Origin: Bacillus_P idriensis_A
Lineage (GTDB): Bacteria > Bacillota > Bacilli > Bacillales > Bacillaceae
Direction of reading: 5' to 3'
Assembly: GCF_050483325.1 (NCBI RefSeq)
Contig: NZ_JBCMYF010000004.1
Span: forward strand, 66,098-130,097
Length of the DNA stretch: 64,000 nucleotides
Both the position numbers and the translations under genes were made by a program. This document shows, piece after piece, positions 17,440-26,843 of the stretch. Position 1 is the stretch's first letter. Every line of letters begins with the position of its first letter. The notes under the pieces are model-generated. The model had not been told where the DNA came from and ran no database searches. It saw only the letters and a program-made list of their open reading frames with translations.

Positions 17440-17763
17440 TTACGCAGAAACATACCCATGCTTCTCCATTTCAGCATAAATGGTTTTCAGTTTCGGATTG
17501 CCTTCCCCTACTACTACTCCATCGATGACAACTAACGGATAAAAATACTCGTCATTTGCGATTTTCTCTGCAAAACCCTTTTTCTCTGGATTGTCTTGCG
17601 GCGCAAACACATCGACATATTCTATTTTGAACTGCTGCTGCGGGAATTTTCTTGAAATTGCTGCTTCGAGCCATTCATATGTTTCTATTGATGAGGGGAG
17701 ATTCACACAGCTTGGACAAAGTACTTCAGCTCCATATACGCACACTTCCACTTGTTTTTTCAT
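17440..17763 (-). CDS. yuzD: YuzD, thioredoxin-like DUF1462 protein
   Basis: 107 residues from the ATG at 17763 (AAAAGGGGG before it). CVYGAEVLCPSCVNLP places a CPSC pair at a thioredoxin-like site. YPLVVIDGVVVGEG completes the fold. It is divergent from nfuA, as in B. subtilis. A role in redox or Fe-S metabolism is suggested only by place and fold. Confidence 0.88.
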   Translation of the reverse strand: MKKQVEVCVYGAEVLCPSCVNLPSSIETYEWLEAAISRKFPQQQFKIEYVDVFAPQDNPEKKGFAEKIANDEYFYPLVVIDGVVVGEGNPKLKTIYAEMEKHGYVSA

Positions 17764-17964
17764 CGTATTCCCCCTTTTCTTATGTTTCATTGTAAGGGAG
17801 TAAGCGTTTTTTTTCCATGAAAACTTATCTGTTGAAAGTATCCGTTTTTATTCGGCGCGGAATATGTTAAAATAATGGCATTAACAGATATTACATCAAT
17901 CATATGAATAGATTTTCAGCGGTTTTTTGAATATAATAGCAGGATAAGGAAGGAGTCGATTATA

Positions 17965-18204
17965 ATGACCACAGAAACACAAATGGTAGAACAAGTACAG
18001 GAAGTATTAGATAAATTACGTCCATTCTTGCTTCGTGACGGCGGAGATTGTGAGCTTGTTGATATAGAAGACGGCATAGTAAAATTACGCCTTTTAGGAG
18101 CTTGCGGCAGCTGCCCAAGTTCAACTATTACACTTAAAGCTGGAATCGAACGCGCACTTCTTGAAGAAGTTCCGGGAGTTGTGGAAGTAGAACAAGTTTT
18201 CTGA
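17965..18204 (+). CDS. nfuA: NfuA-type Fe-S scaffold (NifU C-terminal domain)
   Basis: 79 residues, the lone Nfu domain. The cluster-binding CGSC is in LLGACGSCPSSTITLKAGIE (about 49-52). It accepts Fe-S clusters and passes them to client proteins. ATG after AAGGAGTCG. It corresponds to YutI of B. subtilis. Confidence 0.95.
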   Translation: MTTETQMVEQVQEVLDKLRPFLLRDGGDCELVDIEDGIVKLRLLGACGSCPSSTITLKAGIERALLEEVPGVVEVEQVF

Positions 18205-18240
18205 TAAGAAAAGCGCAAAACTTTATACGTTCTTATCTTA
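18205..18240 (+). repeat. Tail fragment of the dispersed hairpin element
   Basis: AAGCGCAAAACTTTATACG then TTCTTATCTT directly after the nfuA stop matches the conserved tails at about 29309-29336 and 50935-50964. Confidence 0.6.
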
Positions 18241-18242
18241 AA

Positions 18243-18279
18243 ATGAAAAGATGGTGAGCCCGCTCACCATCTTTTTTTG
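18243..18279. terminator. bidirectional terminator of nfuA and yuxL
   Basis: Stem AAAGATGGTGAGC / GCTCACCATCTTT with A and T runs on the two sides. Confidence 0.92.
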
Positions 18280-18282
18280 TGC

Positions 18283-20286
18283 TTATAGATACTCGTCGAA
18301 CCATCCTTTGATATGATTCAGCCTGTCAATCCGAAGCTTAGGATGCCCGCTTCTGGATAATTCATGGTTTGCTTCTGGAAAGCGCACAAATTTTGTTTCT
18401 TTTTTCAGGCGCTTTAATGCGATATAAAGCTGCTCAGCCTGCTCCACAGGACAGCGATAGTCTTTTTCACTATGAAGGATCAAAAGAGGCGTTTCTACGT
18501 TTGTGACATATTTTAACGGCGAATGGTGCCAGAGTTTATCAAAATCATTGATCAGATCTCCGCCGATTTCCCACTCTGTAAAGTAGTAGCCGATATCACT
18601 CACTCCGTAGAAGCTGATCCAGTTGCTGATTGAACGCTGCGTGACAGCAGCTTTAAACCTGTTTGTATGACCTACAATCCAGTTCGTCATAAAACCGCCA
18701 TAGCTGCCTCCTGTTACACCTAGCCGATCTTTATCAATATAATCATAGGTTTCAAGTGCATAATCGACTGCACTCATTAAATCGGTATAGTCGCTTCCGC
18801 CATAATCACCGCGAACCTGATCTACAAAATGCTGTCCATATCCATGGCTTCCGCGGGGATTTGTATAAAGGACGGCTTTCCCGCTTGAAGCAAGCATTTG
18901 AAACTCATGGAAATAGGTATTGGCATACATGGCGTGGGGTCCGCCGTGAATTTCAAGAACGAGGGGGTATTTCTCGCCATCCTTAAATCCAGCCGGCTTC
19001 ATGATCCAGCCATGCAGCTCAAGTCCGTCTTCCGCCTTCCACTTTATTGCCTCAGGAACAGCAAGTTCGATTTTTTGCAAGAATTCTTCATTCACATTTG
19101 TAAGCTGGCGATTTTCTCCTGTACTAAAATCAAAGAAATACAAATCACTTGGATGATCGGGACGGCTGATGCCAAGAACTGCGGTATGACTGCCAGTATG
19201 AACCGATAATCCGTAGACATGCTCCTGTTCAAACCTTACCGGAAGGGTTTGTCCTTCAAGTGAGCCATAATAGACACCCGTATTGCCCTGATCGGTTAAA
19301 ATAAAATAAAATCCCTGGCTGTCCTCTGTCCAAATAAGGCCAGGATACACACTGCCTGAGATAAAATCGGCTACAACGGCATCACTGATGTGAACGTCCC
19401 AATCAGCTGAATAGCAAGTCAACTCTTCCGATTTCATGCCGTACAGCCAAATTTTCGAGAAAGTTGCACTTTGGAATTCTTTTTCATGACCCAGAAAAGA
19501 TAAATAGCTTCCATCCGGCGACCATGATAGATTGCCAAAGTATCCGCTGCTGTTTGTCAGCTGCTGCTGCTCGTTCGTTTCTAAAGATAGAATAAAAACG
19601 TCTGATATTAACGTTTGATCGGGATCATCCGTCATATTCGAAGTAAACCCAATCGATTTCCCGTCCGGGGACCAGGCTCCGTCATTATAATCAAACTCCC
19701 TTGAGCCGATCAGCTCAAGCTCCCCTGTATTTACATCTATAATGGCAAGCTGCCTTTTACGGTTCTTTACAAAACCTGCTGCATCAGACTTATACCTCAT
19801 ATCTTCCACGACAAGCGGCTCCGGCTGCTTTTTCTCATCCTTATCCTCTTTGTCTAATTTGTCTGATGGCGCTAAAGAAATGGCTGCAAGGATTTTCGTC
19901 CCATCCGGACTCCAGGCAGGCTGAGAGACAGATAAATGTTCTTTTGTGAGGGCTTTAGCCTCGCCGCCTGCTGCGGACATGAGGAAAAGCTGATTTTTCC
20001 CATTGCGGTCTGATAGAAATGCCAGACTGCTTCCATCAGGAGACCATCTAGGGGAGGTGTTTTTACCTTCACCGTATGTCCATTGACTGGAAGTATTCTT
20101 TTCCAAATTGATTAAAAATAGATTCGATATGTATTGATGTTTTTCTTCATGAATGGATGTTTGAACGTAAACGGCTTTTGTGCCGCACGGTGAAACATGA
20201 GGATCATTGACGGATTTCAGCTTGTATAAGTCTTCGGCTGTCATCCCTCTTTTTTGCTTAATACTTTCCATTTTGATCAACACCAA
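18283..20286 (-). CDS. yuxL: S9C prolyl-oligopeptidase family acylaminoacyl peptidase
   Basis: Up to 667 residues. The N-terminal two thirds is a beta-propeller with repeated WSPDG blades (near 85, 127, 205, 255). The C-terminal hydrolase domain has GGPHAMYANTYFHEFQ, the nucleophile in GVTGGSYGGFMTNW (about 530), the Asp in LHSEKDYRCP and the His in EANHELSRSGHP. It cleaves peptides, probably from blocked or free N termini, in the cytosol. The start is uncertain: TTG 20286 (AGGGAAAG before it) or ATG 20271. Confidence 0.95.
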   Translation of the reverse strand: MVLIKMESIKQKRGMTAEDLYKLKSVNDPHVSPCGTKAVYVQTSIHEEKHQYISNLFLINLEKNTSSQWTYGEGKNTSPRWSPDGSSLAFLSDRNGKNQLFLMSAAGGEAKALTKEHLSVSQPAWSPDGTKILAAISLAPSDKLDKEDKDEKKQPEPLVVEDMRYKSDAAGFVKNRKRQLAIIDVNTGELELIGSREFDYNDGAWSPDGKSIGFTSNMTDDPDQTLISDVFILSLETNEQQQLTNSSGYFGNLSWSPDGSYLSFLGHEKEFQSATFSKIWLYGMKSEELTCYSADWDVHISDAVVADFISGSVYPGLIWTEDSQGFYFILTDQGNTGVYYGSLEGQTLPVRFEQEHVYGLSVHTGSHTAVLGISRPDHPSDLYFFDFSTGENRQLTNVNEEFLQKIELAVPEAIKWKAEDGLELHGWIMKPAGFKDGEKYPLVLEIHGGPHAMYANTYFHEFQMLASSGKAVLYTNPRGSHGYGQHFVDQVRGDYGGSDYTDLMSAVDYALETYDYIDKDRLGVTGGSYGGFMTNWIVGHTNRFKAAVTQRSISNWISFYGVSDIGYYFTEWEIGGDLINDFDKLWHHSPLKYVTNVETPLLILHSEKDYRCPVEQAEQLYIALKRLKKETKFVRFPEANHELSRSGHPKLRIDRLNHIKGWFDEYL

Positions 20287-20381
20287 ACTTTCCCTGTGAT
20301 TTTTTCCAGCATTCTATTTATTTCGACAAGCTAAATAAATTTCCTCCTAAAGCAGATGAAAATAGATCATGATCCCAAAAC

Positions 20382-20407
20382 AAAAAGCATCCTCAAATGA
20401 GAATGCT
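20382..20407 (-). terminator. terminator of hom-thrC-thrB
   Basis: AGCATTCTCA / TGAGGATGCT stem abutting the thrB stop, then TTTTTGTTTT on the minus strand. Confidence 0.85.
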
Positions 20408-21346
20408 CTATCCAATCGAATCCCGAACTTGTCCAGTGCTGGCTTCATAATAAACATTTGATCCCTCTAAGACTGGTGAAAGCTCATCAACTTCACATTT
20501 AGGAAATTGAGCTTTTAGCAGTTTAGCGAGTGTTTTCCCTTTCCCTTTAGCCGTAAATGCCAGGACAGTCGGCCCCGCACCGCTGAGTGCTGCGCCGTAT
20601 GCACCTGCATCCACAGCCGCTTCCTGTACTTTTAAAAGCTCCTTAATCAAAGTTCCGCGGTAAGGCTGGTGAAATAAATCCTTTTTCATCATTTTTCCTG
20701 CAAGACGCCAGTTATTTGAAAGAACAGCTGCTACTAAAACATTGCTGACTGCACTTGCTTCTACTGCCCCGGTGTATTCCAAGTATCCGGGAAGCACGTC
20801 CCGGGCATCTTTAGTATACAGCTTGTATGGCGGGACAACCGCCACTAGATCAATGTCTACCTCATGAGCAGCCACCAATTCTGTTTCTTGCTCCTGATGG
20901 AGTCCCACAACTAATCCTCCGTATAAGGATGCTCCTGCATTATCCGGATGACCTTCAATAATACTGGCCAAATGCAGCTTTTCTTTCATGCTTAACTGCA
21001 AGCCGCATAATTCATTTGCAAGCTCCACACCGGCCACGATAGCAGCAGCACTGCTTCCAAGCCCCCTTGCCATCGGAATACCGCTCCAAACTTCAACTGA
21101 ACAGGCGGGCAGTGCAGATTCATAAGAAGATGCCACTCTTTTCGCCACTTGATAAATGAGGTTTTCTTCATCTCTTGGAATATCGAGCATTTCCTCATTT
21201 AACGGAATAAATGACCATTTTGCAGCAGGAATGACGCTCAGTTCCAGATAACGATTAACAGCAAGACCGACGGAATCAAAGCCAGGTCCCAGGTTTGCCG
21301 TACTTCCGGGAACTTTTATCTTTAACATGTCGCCTTCTTTCACCAT
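20408..21346 (-). CDS. thrB: Homoserine kinase
   Basis: 312 residues. A GHMP kinase that phosphorylates homoserine for threonine synthesis. The ATP-binding loop PMARGLGSSAAAIVAG is at about 91-106, the N-terminal PGSTANLGPGFD is typical, and GAALSGAGPTVLAF is near 250. The start at 21346 overlaps the thrC stop by 7 nt and has AAAGGAG at ideal spacing inside thrC; Met7 is a weaker option. Confidence 0.97.
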   Translation of the reverse strand: MVKEGDMLKIKVPGSTANLGPGFDSVGLAVNRYLELSVIPAAKWSFIPLNEEMLDIPRDEENLIYQVAKRVASSYESALPACSVEVWSGIPMARGLGSSAAAIVAGVELANELCGLQLSMKEKLHLASIIEGHPDNAGASLYGGLVVGLHQEQETELVAAHEVDIDLVAVVPPYKLYTKDARDVLPGYLEYTGAVEASAVSNVLVAAVLSNNWRLAGKMMKKDLFHQPYRGTLIKELLKVQEAAVDAGAYGAALSGAGPTVLAFTAKGKGKTLAKLLKAQFPKCEVDELSPVLEGSNVYYEASTGQVRDSIG

Positions 21347-22401
21347 GCACCAACTCCTTTAAGCTGCTCCATAACGGCAAGTTCATCGTTTGGAAGCACG
21401 ATTGGTTTAATTTCTGAGAGATCAACAGCCACGTTTGGATCTTTTAATCCATTTCCTGTTAAGACAGCAACTGCTTTAGCTCCCTTTTTATAAACGCCTT
21501 TCTTCGCACTCTTTATTAACCCTGCAATGGAAGCGCATGAAGCAGGTTCTGCAAAAATGCCTTCAGTCTTAGCCAAAAGCTGATAAGCCTCAATAATTTC
21601 CGCGTCTGTTACTTCATCAATAAATCCGCCTGATTGCTCAGCTGCATTGACCGCTTTGTCCCAGCTTGCCGGGTTGCCGATCCGAATGGCAGTCGCAATT
21701 GTTTCAGGGTTTTCAATCACTTGATTGCGCACAATCGCAGCAGCTCCTTCTGCTTCAAAGCCTTGCATTTGCGGGAGGCCGGTCTGATGAATGCTGTCAT
21801 ATTCCAAAAAGCCCTTCCAATAAGCAGAAATGTTGCCAGCATTGCCTACAGGGATTGCCAGAATATCAGGAGCTGCACCCAATGCGTCGCACAGCTCAAA
21901 TGCAGCTGTTTTCTGCCCTTCAAGGCGGTAAGGGTTCACAGAGTTTACAAGAGTAATAGGAAGCTTCTCAGACATACTGCGGACCATTGTCAGCGCCTGA
22001 TCAAAATTTCCCTTGATCGCAATGATTTCTGCTCCGTACATCACTGCCTGGGCAAGTTTTCCAAACGCAATTTTCCCGTCAGGAATGACAATAATGCATC
22101 GCATTTTCGCTCTGGCTGCATATGCGGCTGCTGCAGCGGATGTATTTCCAGTTGATGCACAGATTACTGTATCACTGCCTTCTTCTTTCGCTTTTGCAAC
22201 AGCCATCACCATGCCCCTGTCTTTAAAAGAACCCGTTGGATTGGCGCCTTCTGTTTTCGCATATAGCTCAAGTCCAAGCTTCTCTGACAGTGTCGGAAGA
22301 AAAACGAGAGGGGTATTCCCCTCGTTCAGCGTAAGTAAAGGTGTTTGATCATTTACTGGCAAGTAATTCCGGTATTTATTTAAGAGACCTTTCCACATCA
22401 T
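21340..22401 (-). CDS. thrC: Threonine synthase
   Basis: 353 residues. A PLP enzyme that converts O-phosphohomoserine to threonine. The PLP lysine is in GSFKDRGM (about residue 61), and AIPVGNAGNISAYWKG (about 180) holds the phosphate loop. Its ATG overlaps the hom stop as ATGA, showing translational coupling. Same class and length as the B. subtilis enzyme. Confidence 0.97.
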   Translation of the reverse strand: MMWKGLLNKYRNYLPVNDQTPLLTLNEGNTPLVFLPTLSEKLGLELYAKTEGANPTGSFKDRGMVMAVAKAKEEGSDTVICASTGNTSAAAAAYAARAKMRCIIVIPDGKIAFGKLAQAVMYGAEIIAIKGNFDQALTMVRSMSEKLPITLVNSVNPYRLEGQKTAAFELCDALGAAPDILAIPVGNAGNISAYWKGFLEYDSIHQTGLPQMQGFEAEGAAAIVRNQVIENPETIATAIRIGNPASWDKAVNAAEQSGGFIDEVTDAEIIEAYQLLAKTEGIFAEPASCASIAGLIKSAKKGVYKKGAKAVAVLTGNGLKDPNVAVDLSEIKPIVLPNDELAVMEQLKGVGAW

Positions 22402-23696
22402 GAGTAACCGTTCCCTTCTACGCGATATGAGCTTTTTATGCCATGAACGACTTCGAAATCAAGCAGGTTTGCCAAAATCTCATCAAAGTCTTTGTTTGAT
22501 GCCTGATGGGTAACAATCACAATTTCTGCCAGATTGCTGTTTTTAAGCGGAAGCTGCAGAATTTTCTCAAAGCTGACACCGCGTTCTGAGAATAAAGATG
22601 TGATTGTTGAAAACGCTCCGACTTGGTCTTTTACATGAATGCGGAGGAAATGCTGAGCATAGATTTCATCGCTCTGCTTCAATGCTTTTTCAAATTGAGG
22701 AAGTACAGCACTTCGTCCATTTACCCCAAGTCTCATATTTTTCATGACGCCTACTAAATCAGATACGACAGCTGTAGCAGTCGGCAAGCTTCCCGCGCCG
22801 GGACCGTAGAACATCGTCTCTCCTACAGCCTCCCCGTACACATAAACAGCGTTATATTCGTTATTAACCGATGCCAATGGATGATAATCAGGCAGCAGGG
22901 TCGGCTGTACACTTACTTCGACTTTATTGTGGTTGCGGTTGGCGATGCCGATCAGCTTCATTGTATATCCAAGTCTTTTGCTGTAGCTGATGTCCTCATC
23001 TGTTACTTCACTGATGCCTTTCACACTTACATCCTCTAAATCTACGTGCATTGAAAAGCCAAGACGGGCGAGAATTGCCATTTTACGGGCAGCATCCAGT
23101 CCTTCTACGTCAGCAGTAGGGTCTGATTCTGCGTACCCAAGATCCTGGGCCTCTTTCAGAACTTCTTCATATGGACTTCCATGTTTGCTCATTTTTGTTA
23201 AGATGAAATTTGTTGTCCCGTTCACAATTCCCATCATTTTGTTAATCCGGTCTGAAGCAAGTCCATCTACTAAACTTCTTAAAATCGGAATTCCCCCGGC
23301 AACACTTGCTTCATAGAATAAGTCACACCCATTTTCTGTTGCCGCATCTAATAGCTCTGTGCCATATACGGCCATTAGATCTTTATTTGCAGTGACTACA
23401 TGTTTTTTCGCCTTAAGAGCCTGAAGAATATATTCCTTTGTATGCAGAACACCGCCCATTACTTCAATAATGACATCTATTTCAGGATCATGAATCACTT
23501 CATCAGCATTTCTTGTAAGAAGCTCTTTACCGAATTCAACCTGTCTTTTTTTATCAACATCCTGTACGAGGACCTTTTTCACTTTAACGGGACAGCCTAC
23601 CTGGTGCATCAATTTATCCTGGTGATCGTTAATAATTTTCACTACACCGCTTCCGACTGTTCCCAGTCCCAATAAACCAACTTGAATTGCTTTCAT
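22398..23696 (-). CDS. hom: Homoserine dehydrogenase
   Basis: 432 residues from the ATG at 23696 (GGGAGTGG before it; an in-frame GTG at 23708 is too close to that site). The NADP-binding VGLLGLGTVGSGVV is at the N terminus. The catalytic region is GIVNGTTNFIL near 170 and the stretch PTADVEGLDAARK near 215. A C-terminal ACT domain begins at FLRIHVKDQVGAFSTI (about 350) and is the site of threonine feedback. First gene of hom-thrC-thrB. Confidence 0.97.
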   Translation of the reverse strand: MKAIQVGLLGLGTVGSGVVKIINDHQDKLMHQVGCPVKVKKVLVQDVDKKRQVEFGKELLTRNADEVIHDPEIDVIIEVMGGVLHTKEYILQALKAKKHVVTANKDLMAVYGTELLDAATENGCDLFYEASVAGGIPILRSLVDGLASDRINKMMGIVNGTTNFILTKMSKHGSPYEEVLKEAQDLGYAESDPTADVEGLDAARKMAILARLGFSMHVDLEDVSVKGISEVTDEDISYSKRLGYTMKLIGIANRNHNKVEVSVQPTLLPDYHPLASVNNEYNAVYVYGEAVGETMFYGPGAGSLPTATAVVSDLVGVMKNMRLGVNGRSAVLPQFEKALKQSDEIYAQHFLRIHVKDQVGAFSTITSLFSERGVSFEKILQLPLKNSNLAEIVIVTHQASNKDFDEILANLLDFEVVHGIKSSYRVEGNGYS

Positions 23697-23771
23697 GAAT
23701 TTATCCACTCCCTTGATGTCCTTCTAAGAAATACATTTGTTTATGTATGATAGACATTTTCTATTATTGTC

Positions 23772-23800
23772 ATTATAAACAGTGTGCTATTGCTAATCAA
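23772..23800 (-). promoter_or_regulatory. Promoter of hom-thrC-thrB
   Basis: On the minus strand: TTGATT, 17 bp, TATAAT, about 76 bp before the hom start. I see no T-box or attenuator in the leader. Confidence 0.75.
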
Positions 23801-23880
23801 TAGAGAATTTTCAGTATTTTGCATGTAATCGCTTTCTTTGGTGATTATACTAGGTTTATATTTTTTGGAAAATATAAAAT

Positions 23881-23914
23881 AAAAAGGCGCGCGGGGCAAT
23901 CGCACGCCTTTTTA
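23881..23914 (-). terminator. terminator of the 57-residue ORF
   Basis: AAAAAGGCGcGCG / CGCaCGCCTTTTT with one mismatch, flanked by A and T runs. Confidence 0.85.
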
Positions 23915-23915
23915 T

Positions 23916-24089
23916 TTATTCCCGGTCAAGCTGTATATCATTTTCGCTTTCAACGGTTACATCAAAATGACCTTTTCGTTCAAGCTTTTCTTTCTCAAGC
24001 ATGGCTTCTTCCTCGGTTGGAAAGATAGGTCCGTCAAAGACCCTCTCCATCGTTTCTCTGTCCGTATATTGCACTAAAAAACTGTTCAT
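23916..24089 (-). CDS. Small conserved-looking hypothetical protein
   Basis: 57 residues (58 if the preceding ATG at 24092 is used), after a GGGAGG site and before a good terminator. The sequence MNSFLVQYTDRETMERVFDG is followed by a charged helix rich in Glu and Lys. I do not recognise the family. Codon use and signals support a real gene. Confidence 0.75.
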   Translation of the reverse strand: MNSFLVQYTDRETMERVFDGPIFPTEEEAMLEKEKLERKGHFDVTVESENDIQLDRE

Positions 24090-24140
24090 CATCAAACCTC
24101 CCGTTTTAGATGACTATACCCTGATCTTTGCAGAAGTAAT

Positions 24141-25106
24141 CTAAGTTAAGGGGGTGACTGGAGGTTTCCCTGATAAAACCGACAGGATGTTCTGAACACA
24201 GCAATCGATCATGCCGTATCGTGTTTCAGCCGTTGCACTGCCTATATGAGGGAGAGCTACTGCATTTGGCAGCTTTAACAGCGGGTGATCGGCGCTGATT
24301 GGTTCTTTCTCAAACACATCAAGCCCCGCTCCAGCAATTTCACCTGTTTCAAGTGCTTTTATCAAATCATTCTCCACAACTGTGCCGCCCCGTGAAGAAT
24401 TAATAAAAAGAGCTGTAGATTTCATTTTTCTGAAGCTTTCAGCATTGAACATATGCTTCGTTTCATTCGTAAGCGGCGTCATGCAGACGACAAAATCCGA
24501 CTGGGAGAGCAGTTCATCAAAACTTGTATAAGCCGCATCCAGGTTATTTTCAGCATCGTGATCTCTTGACCGATTATGGTAGAGGATTTTCATATCGAAC
24601 CCTTTGGCGCGTTTTGCAACAGCCTGCCCTATTTTCCCCATGCCAACGATGCCGATTGTTTTATGATGAACATCTGCACCCGCAAGCAAAAGCGGGCTCC
24701 AGCTTGTCCATTTACCGTCCTTTACATAGTCTGCTGCTTCAATGACCCGCCTGGCTGCAGCAAGGATAAGGGCAAATGTGAGGTCTGCCGTTGTATCCGT
24801 TAAGACATCAGGCGTATTCGTAATGATGACCTTTTTTTCCTTGGCATATGGAAGATTAATATTGTCGTATCCAACGGCAAGGTTTGCAATCACTTTTACG
24901 TTCTCTGCTTTATTAAGAAGCTCCTCATCAACTTGATCAGAGAGCATCGTTAAAAGCGCATCTGCTTCTTTAGCTTTTTCAAGCAGCAGACCGCGGGGAC
25001 ATGGAACATCTTCCTTATCCCACATTTCCACTTCACCCAGTTCCTTAAGCGCTTTCAATCTTTCTTCAGGACATTTTCTTGTTATGAATATTTTTGGCGT
25101 TTTCAT
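24141..25106 (-). CDS. D-isomer-specific 2-hydroxyacid dehydrogenase
   Basis: 321 residues from the ATG at 25106 after AAGGGTGA. It has NAD-binding GIVGMGKIGQAVAKRAKGFD (about 146-165). The catalytic Arg is in NSSRGGTVVEN, the Glu in FEKEP, and the His in LPHIGSAT. It most resembles glyoxylate/hydroxypyruvate or gluconate reductases of the GyaR/YvcT group; substrate not determined. It is not part of the B. subtilis order at this place as I recall it. Confidence 0.9.
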   Translation of the reverse strand: MKTPKIFITRKCPEERLKALKELGEVEMWDKEDVPCPRGLLLEKAKEADALLTMLSDQVDEELLNKAENVKVIANLAVGYDNINLPYAKEKKVIITNTPDVLTDTTADLTFALILAAARRVIEAADYVKDGKWTSWSPLLLAGADVHHKTIGIVGMGKIGQAVAKRAKGFDMKILYHNRSRDHDAENNLDAAYTSFDELLSQSDFVVCMTPLTNETKHMFNAESFRKMKSTALFINSSRGGTVVENDLIKALETGEIAGAGLDVFEKEPISADHPLLKLPNAVALPHIGSATAETRYGMIDCCVQNILSVLSGKPPVTPLT

Positions 25107-25169
25107 CCTCTCACCCTTTTTCATTTTCTTTTATCTTATCACATAAGGTGTGAGAGGAATGAACCGGAC

Positions 25170-26180
25170 TCAAAGCCAATGTATAGCAGGCAAATAGATT
25201 TTTTTCGTCCGCATGGACAGTAATTGCGCATAGGATTTCAGGAATCCCTCATACTTGGAGGAATTCTTCAGCATTTCTGTAAGCTTCGCTTCATAATAGG
25301 GTTTATCCGTTTCAGATGATAAATAATAATCTTCAATGCATTCAAAATAATGAATCGGCAGCAGCAGTCGGCTGTAAATTAGTCTCCATGAAAAAGAAGA
25401 GAGCGGTGTTGTCCTGTCATAATCCTCTAAAAGTAAAAATCCGTCCTGACGCAGCGTATCAGGCTGATCAAAAAATTGGTTTCTTAAATATTCGGCAATA
25501 TCCCTGCTGCAATGATCAAACACCCAATCTGTGGGGATTTTTACAAGTCCCGATGATCTCCAAGTATCCGAATAGAATCTGTGATGGCAGACTGTTGCTG
25601 AATCAATAGGCTGAGGCTCATCATCAAGTTCTGTGTCCACTAAGTATTGAATGGCATTTTCGGCAAGGCCCATATAATATGGAAAAGATTCAGCGAACAT
25701 TTTTTCAAACGAATCAAGCGGCTGTGAACTGACTTTTCCGCGCCAAAACCCTTCAAGCTGATCTGTCCGCTTTTCCCACAGCACCTTCCATTGGCCGATT
25801 CTGCTTATTTTTGTAATCTGATAAGGATAGCTTCTTGCTTTTTGGTGAAACCGTGCAAGCTCTCTCCCTACCTGATACACACGCTCGCTTTGAACATATG
25901 AGGTTTTCAATATTCCATATTTCCTTTTTTCCCATTCTATATATAAATTCCCTTGCTTTGTTAACAAAAAAACCGCCACAAACGGGTCTCCGCGTTCAAG
26001 CAGAAATTGGCTCATATTATACAGTTCATAAAGCTCTTCATCGTCTATATGTGACAGCGGGACAATCAAGTAGACGTGCTGATGATATGAGAAAGCATCA
26101 TAATTTCCTACTCTGAATGTCTCTGCCACTCTAAGTCCATATTGTTCCCGTATCAATTTTTCCACGAGTTTTTCCCCCAT
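25170..26180 (-). CDS. yutH: Spore coat protein YutH (CotS-like kinase fold)
   Basis: 336 residues. The layout is that of the CotS/YutH group, a spore coat family with an aminoglycoside-phosphotransferase-like fold: LARFHQKARSYPYQ near 125, CHHRFYSDTW near 205, and VFDHCSRDIAEYLRN near 230. The usual kinase HGD motif is replaced by CHHRF, so catalytic activity is doubtful. Probably expressed in the mother cell. The ribosome site is weak (AAGGA, long spacing). Confidence 0.9.
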   Translation of the reverse strand: MGEKLVEKLIREQYGLRVAETFRVGNYDAFSYHQHVYLIVPLSHIDDEELYELYNMSQFLLERGDPFVAVFLLTKQGNLYIEWEKRKYGILKTSYVQSERVYQVGRELARFHQKARSYPYQITKISRIGQWKVLWEKRTDQLEGFWRGKVSSQPLDSFEKMFAESFPYYMGLAENAIQYLVDTELDDEPQPIDSATVCHHRFYSDTWRSSGLVKIPTDWVFDHCSRDIAEYLRNQFFDQPDTLRQDGFLLLEDYDRTTPLSSFSWRLIYSRLLLPIHYFECIEDYYLSSETDKPYYEAKLTEMLKNSSKYEGFLKSYAQLLSMRTKKIYLPAIHWL

Positions 26181-26336
26181 ATATAGAAAAAAGTCCTTAC
26201 CCTATCCTAATCGGAAGTTAACTCATTTATGTATATTTTGAATCGTAAGTTAAACACTTTTTAATGATTGACATTTTCATTACACATTCAGAAGACCGTT
26301 TGCGTAAAATAGTAAAAAGAAGATTGGGTGAAATGG

Positions 26337-26837
26337 ATGAAAGAAAAAGAGAAGATGGACATTGTTGAAAAAACCGCAAGACAATGGATACAGGACCGCG
26401 GAGTAAAATTAGAAGATATCGCAGAACTCGTATACTTTCTGCAAGTCAAATATCATCCTTCATTAACGATCGATCAATGTTTGGAGAATATAGACCGGGT
26501 ACTATCAAAAAGAGAAGTGCAAAACGCCGTATTAACCGGCATACAATTAGATATTCTGGCAGAGAAAAAAATGCTTGAGGAACCCCTTCAAGCCATCATT
26601 GAAAGTGATGAAAGCCTGTATGGGGTAGATGAAATCATCGCACTGTCCATCGTCAACATCTATGGATCAATCGGTTTTACCAACTACGGCTACATCGACA
26701 AAGAAAAACCCGGAATACTTAAATTCCTGAACGACAAATCAACCGGAATGGTCCACACCTATCTCGATGATATCATCGGAGCCATTGCTGCTGCAGCATC
26801 AAGCAGGCTGGCGCATCGCGCTAAAAATACGGAATAA
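26337..26837 (+). CDS. yutG: Phosphatidylglycerophosphatase A-related protein YutG
   Basis: 166 residues from the ATG at 26337 (GGGTGAAATGG before it; GTG at 26328 is the alternative). The PgpA-type domain shows LYGVDEIIALSIVNIYGSIG near 100 and the C-terminal YLDDIIGAIAAAASSRLAHR. It is more soluble than E. coli PgpA, as typical for the Bacillus branch. Likely role: removing the phosphate in phosphatidylglycerol synthesis, by family only. Confidence 0.85.
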   Translation: MKEKEKMDIVEKTARQWIQDRGVKLEDIAELVYFLQVKYHPSLTIDQCLENIDRVLSKREVQNAVLTGIQLDILAEKKMLEEPLQAIIESDESLYGVDEIIALSIVNIYGSIGFTNYGYIDKEKPGILKFLNDKSTGMVHTYLDDIIGAIAAAASSRLAHRAKNTE

Positions 26838-26843
26838 CACAGA

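Noticed and set aside
23697..23900. T-box or threonine attenuator before hom
   Set aside because: No T-box sequence (GGTGG-ACCGCG type) or terminator between the promoter and hom; the leader is short.
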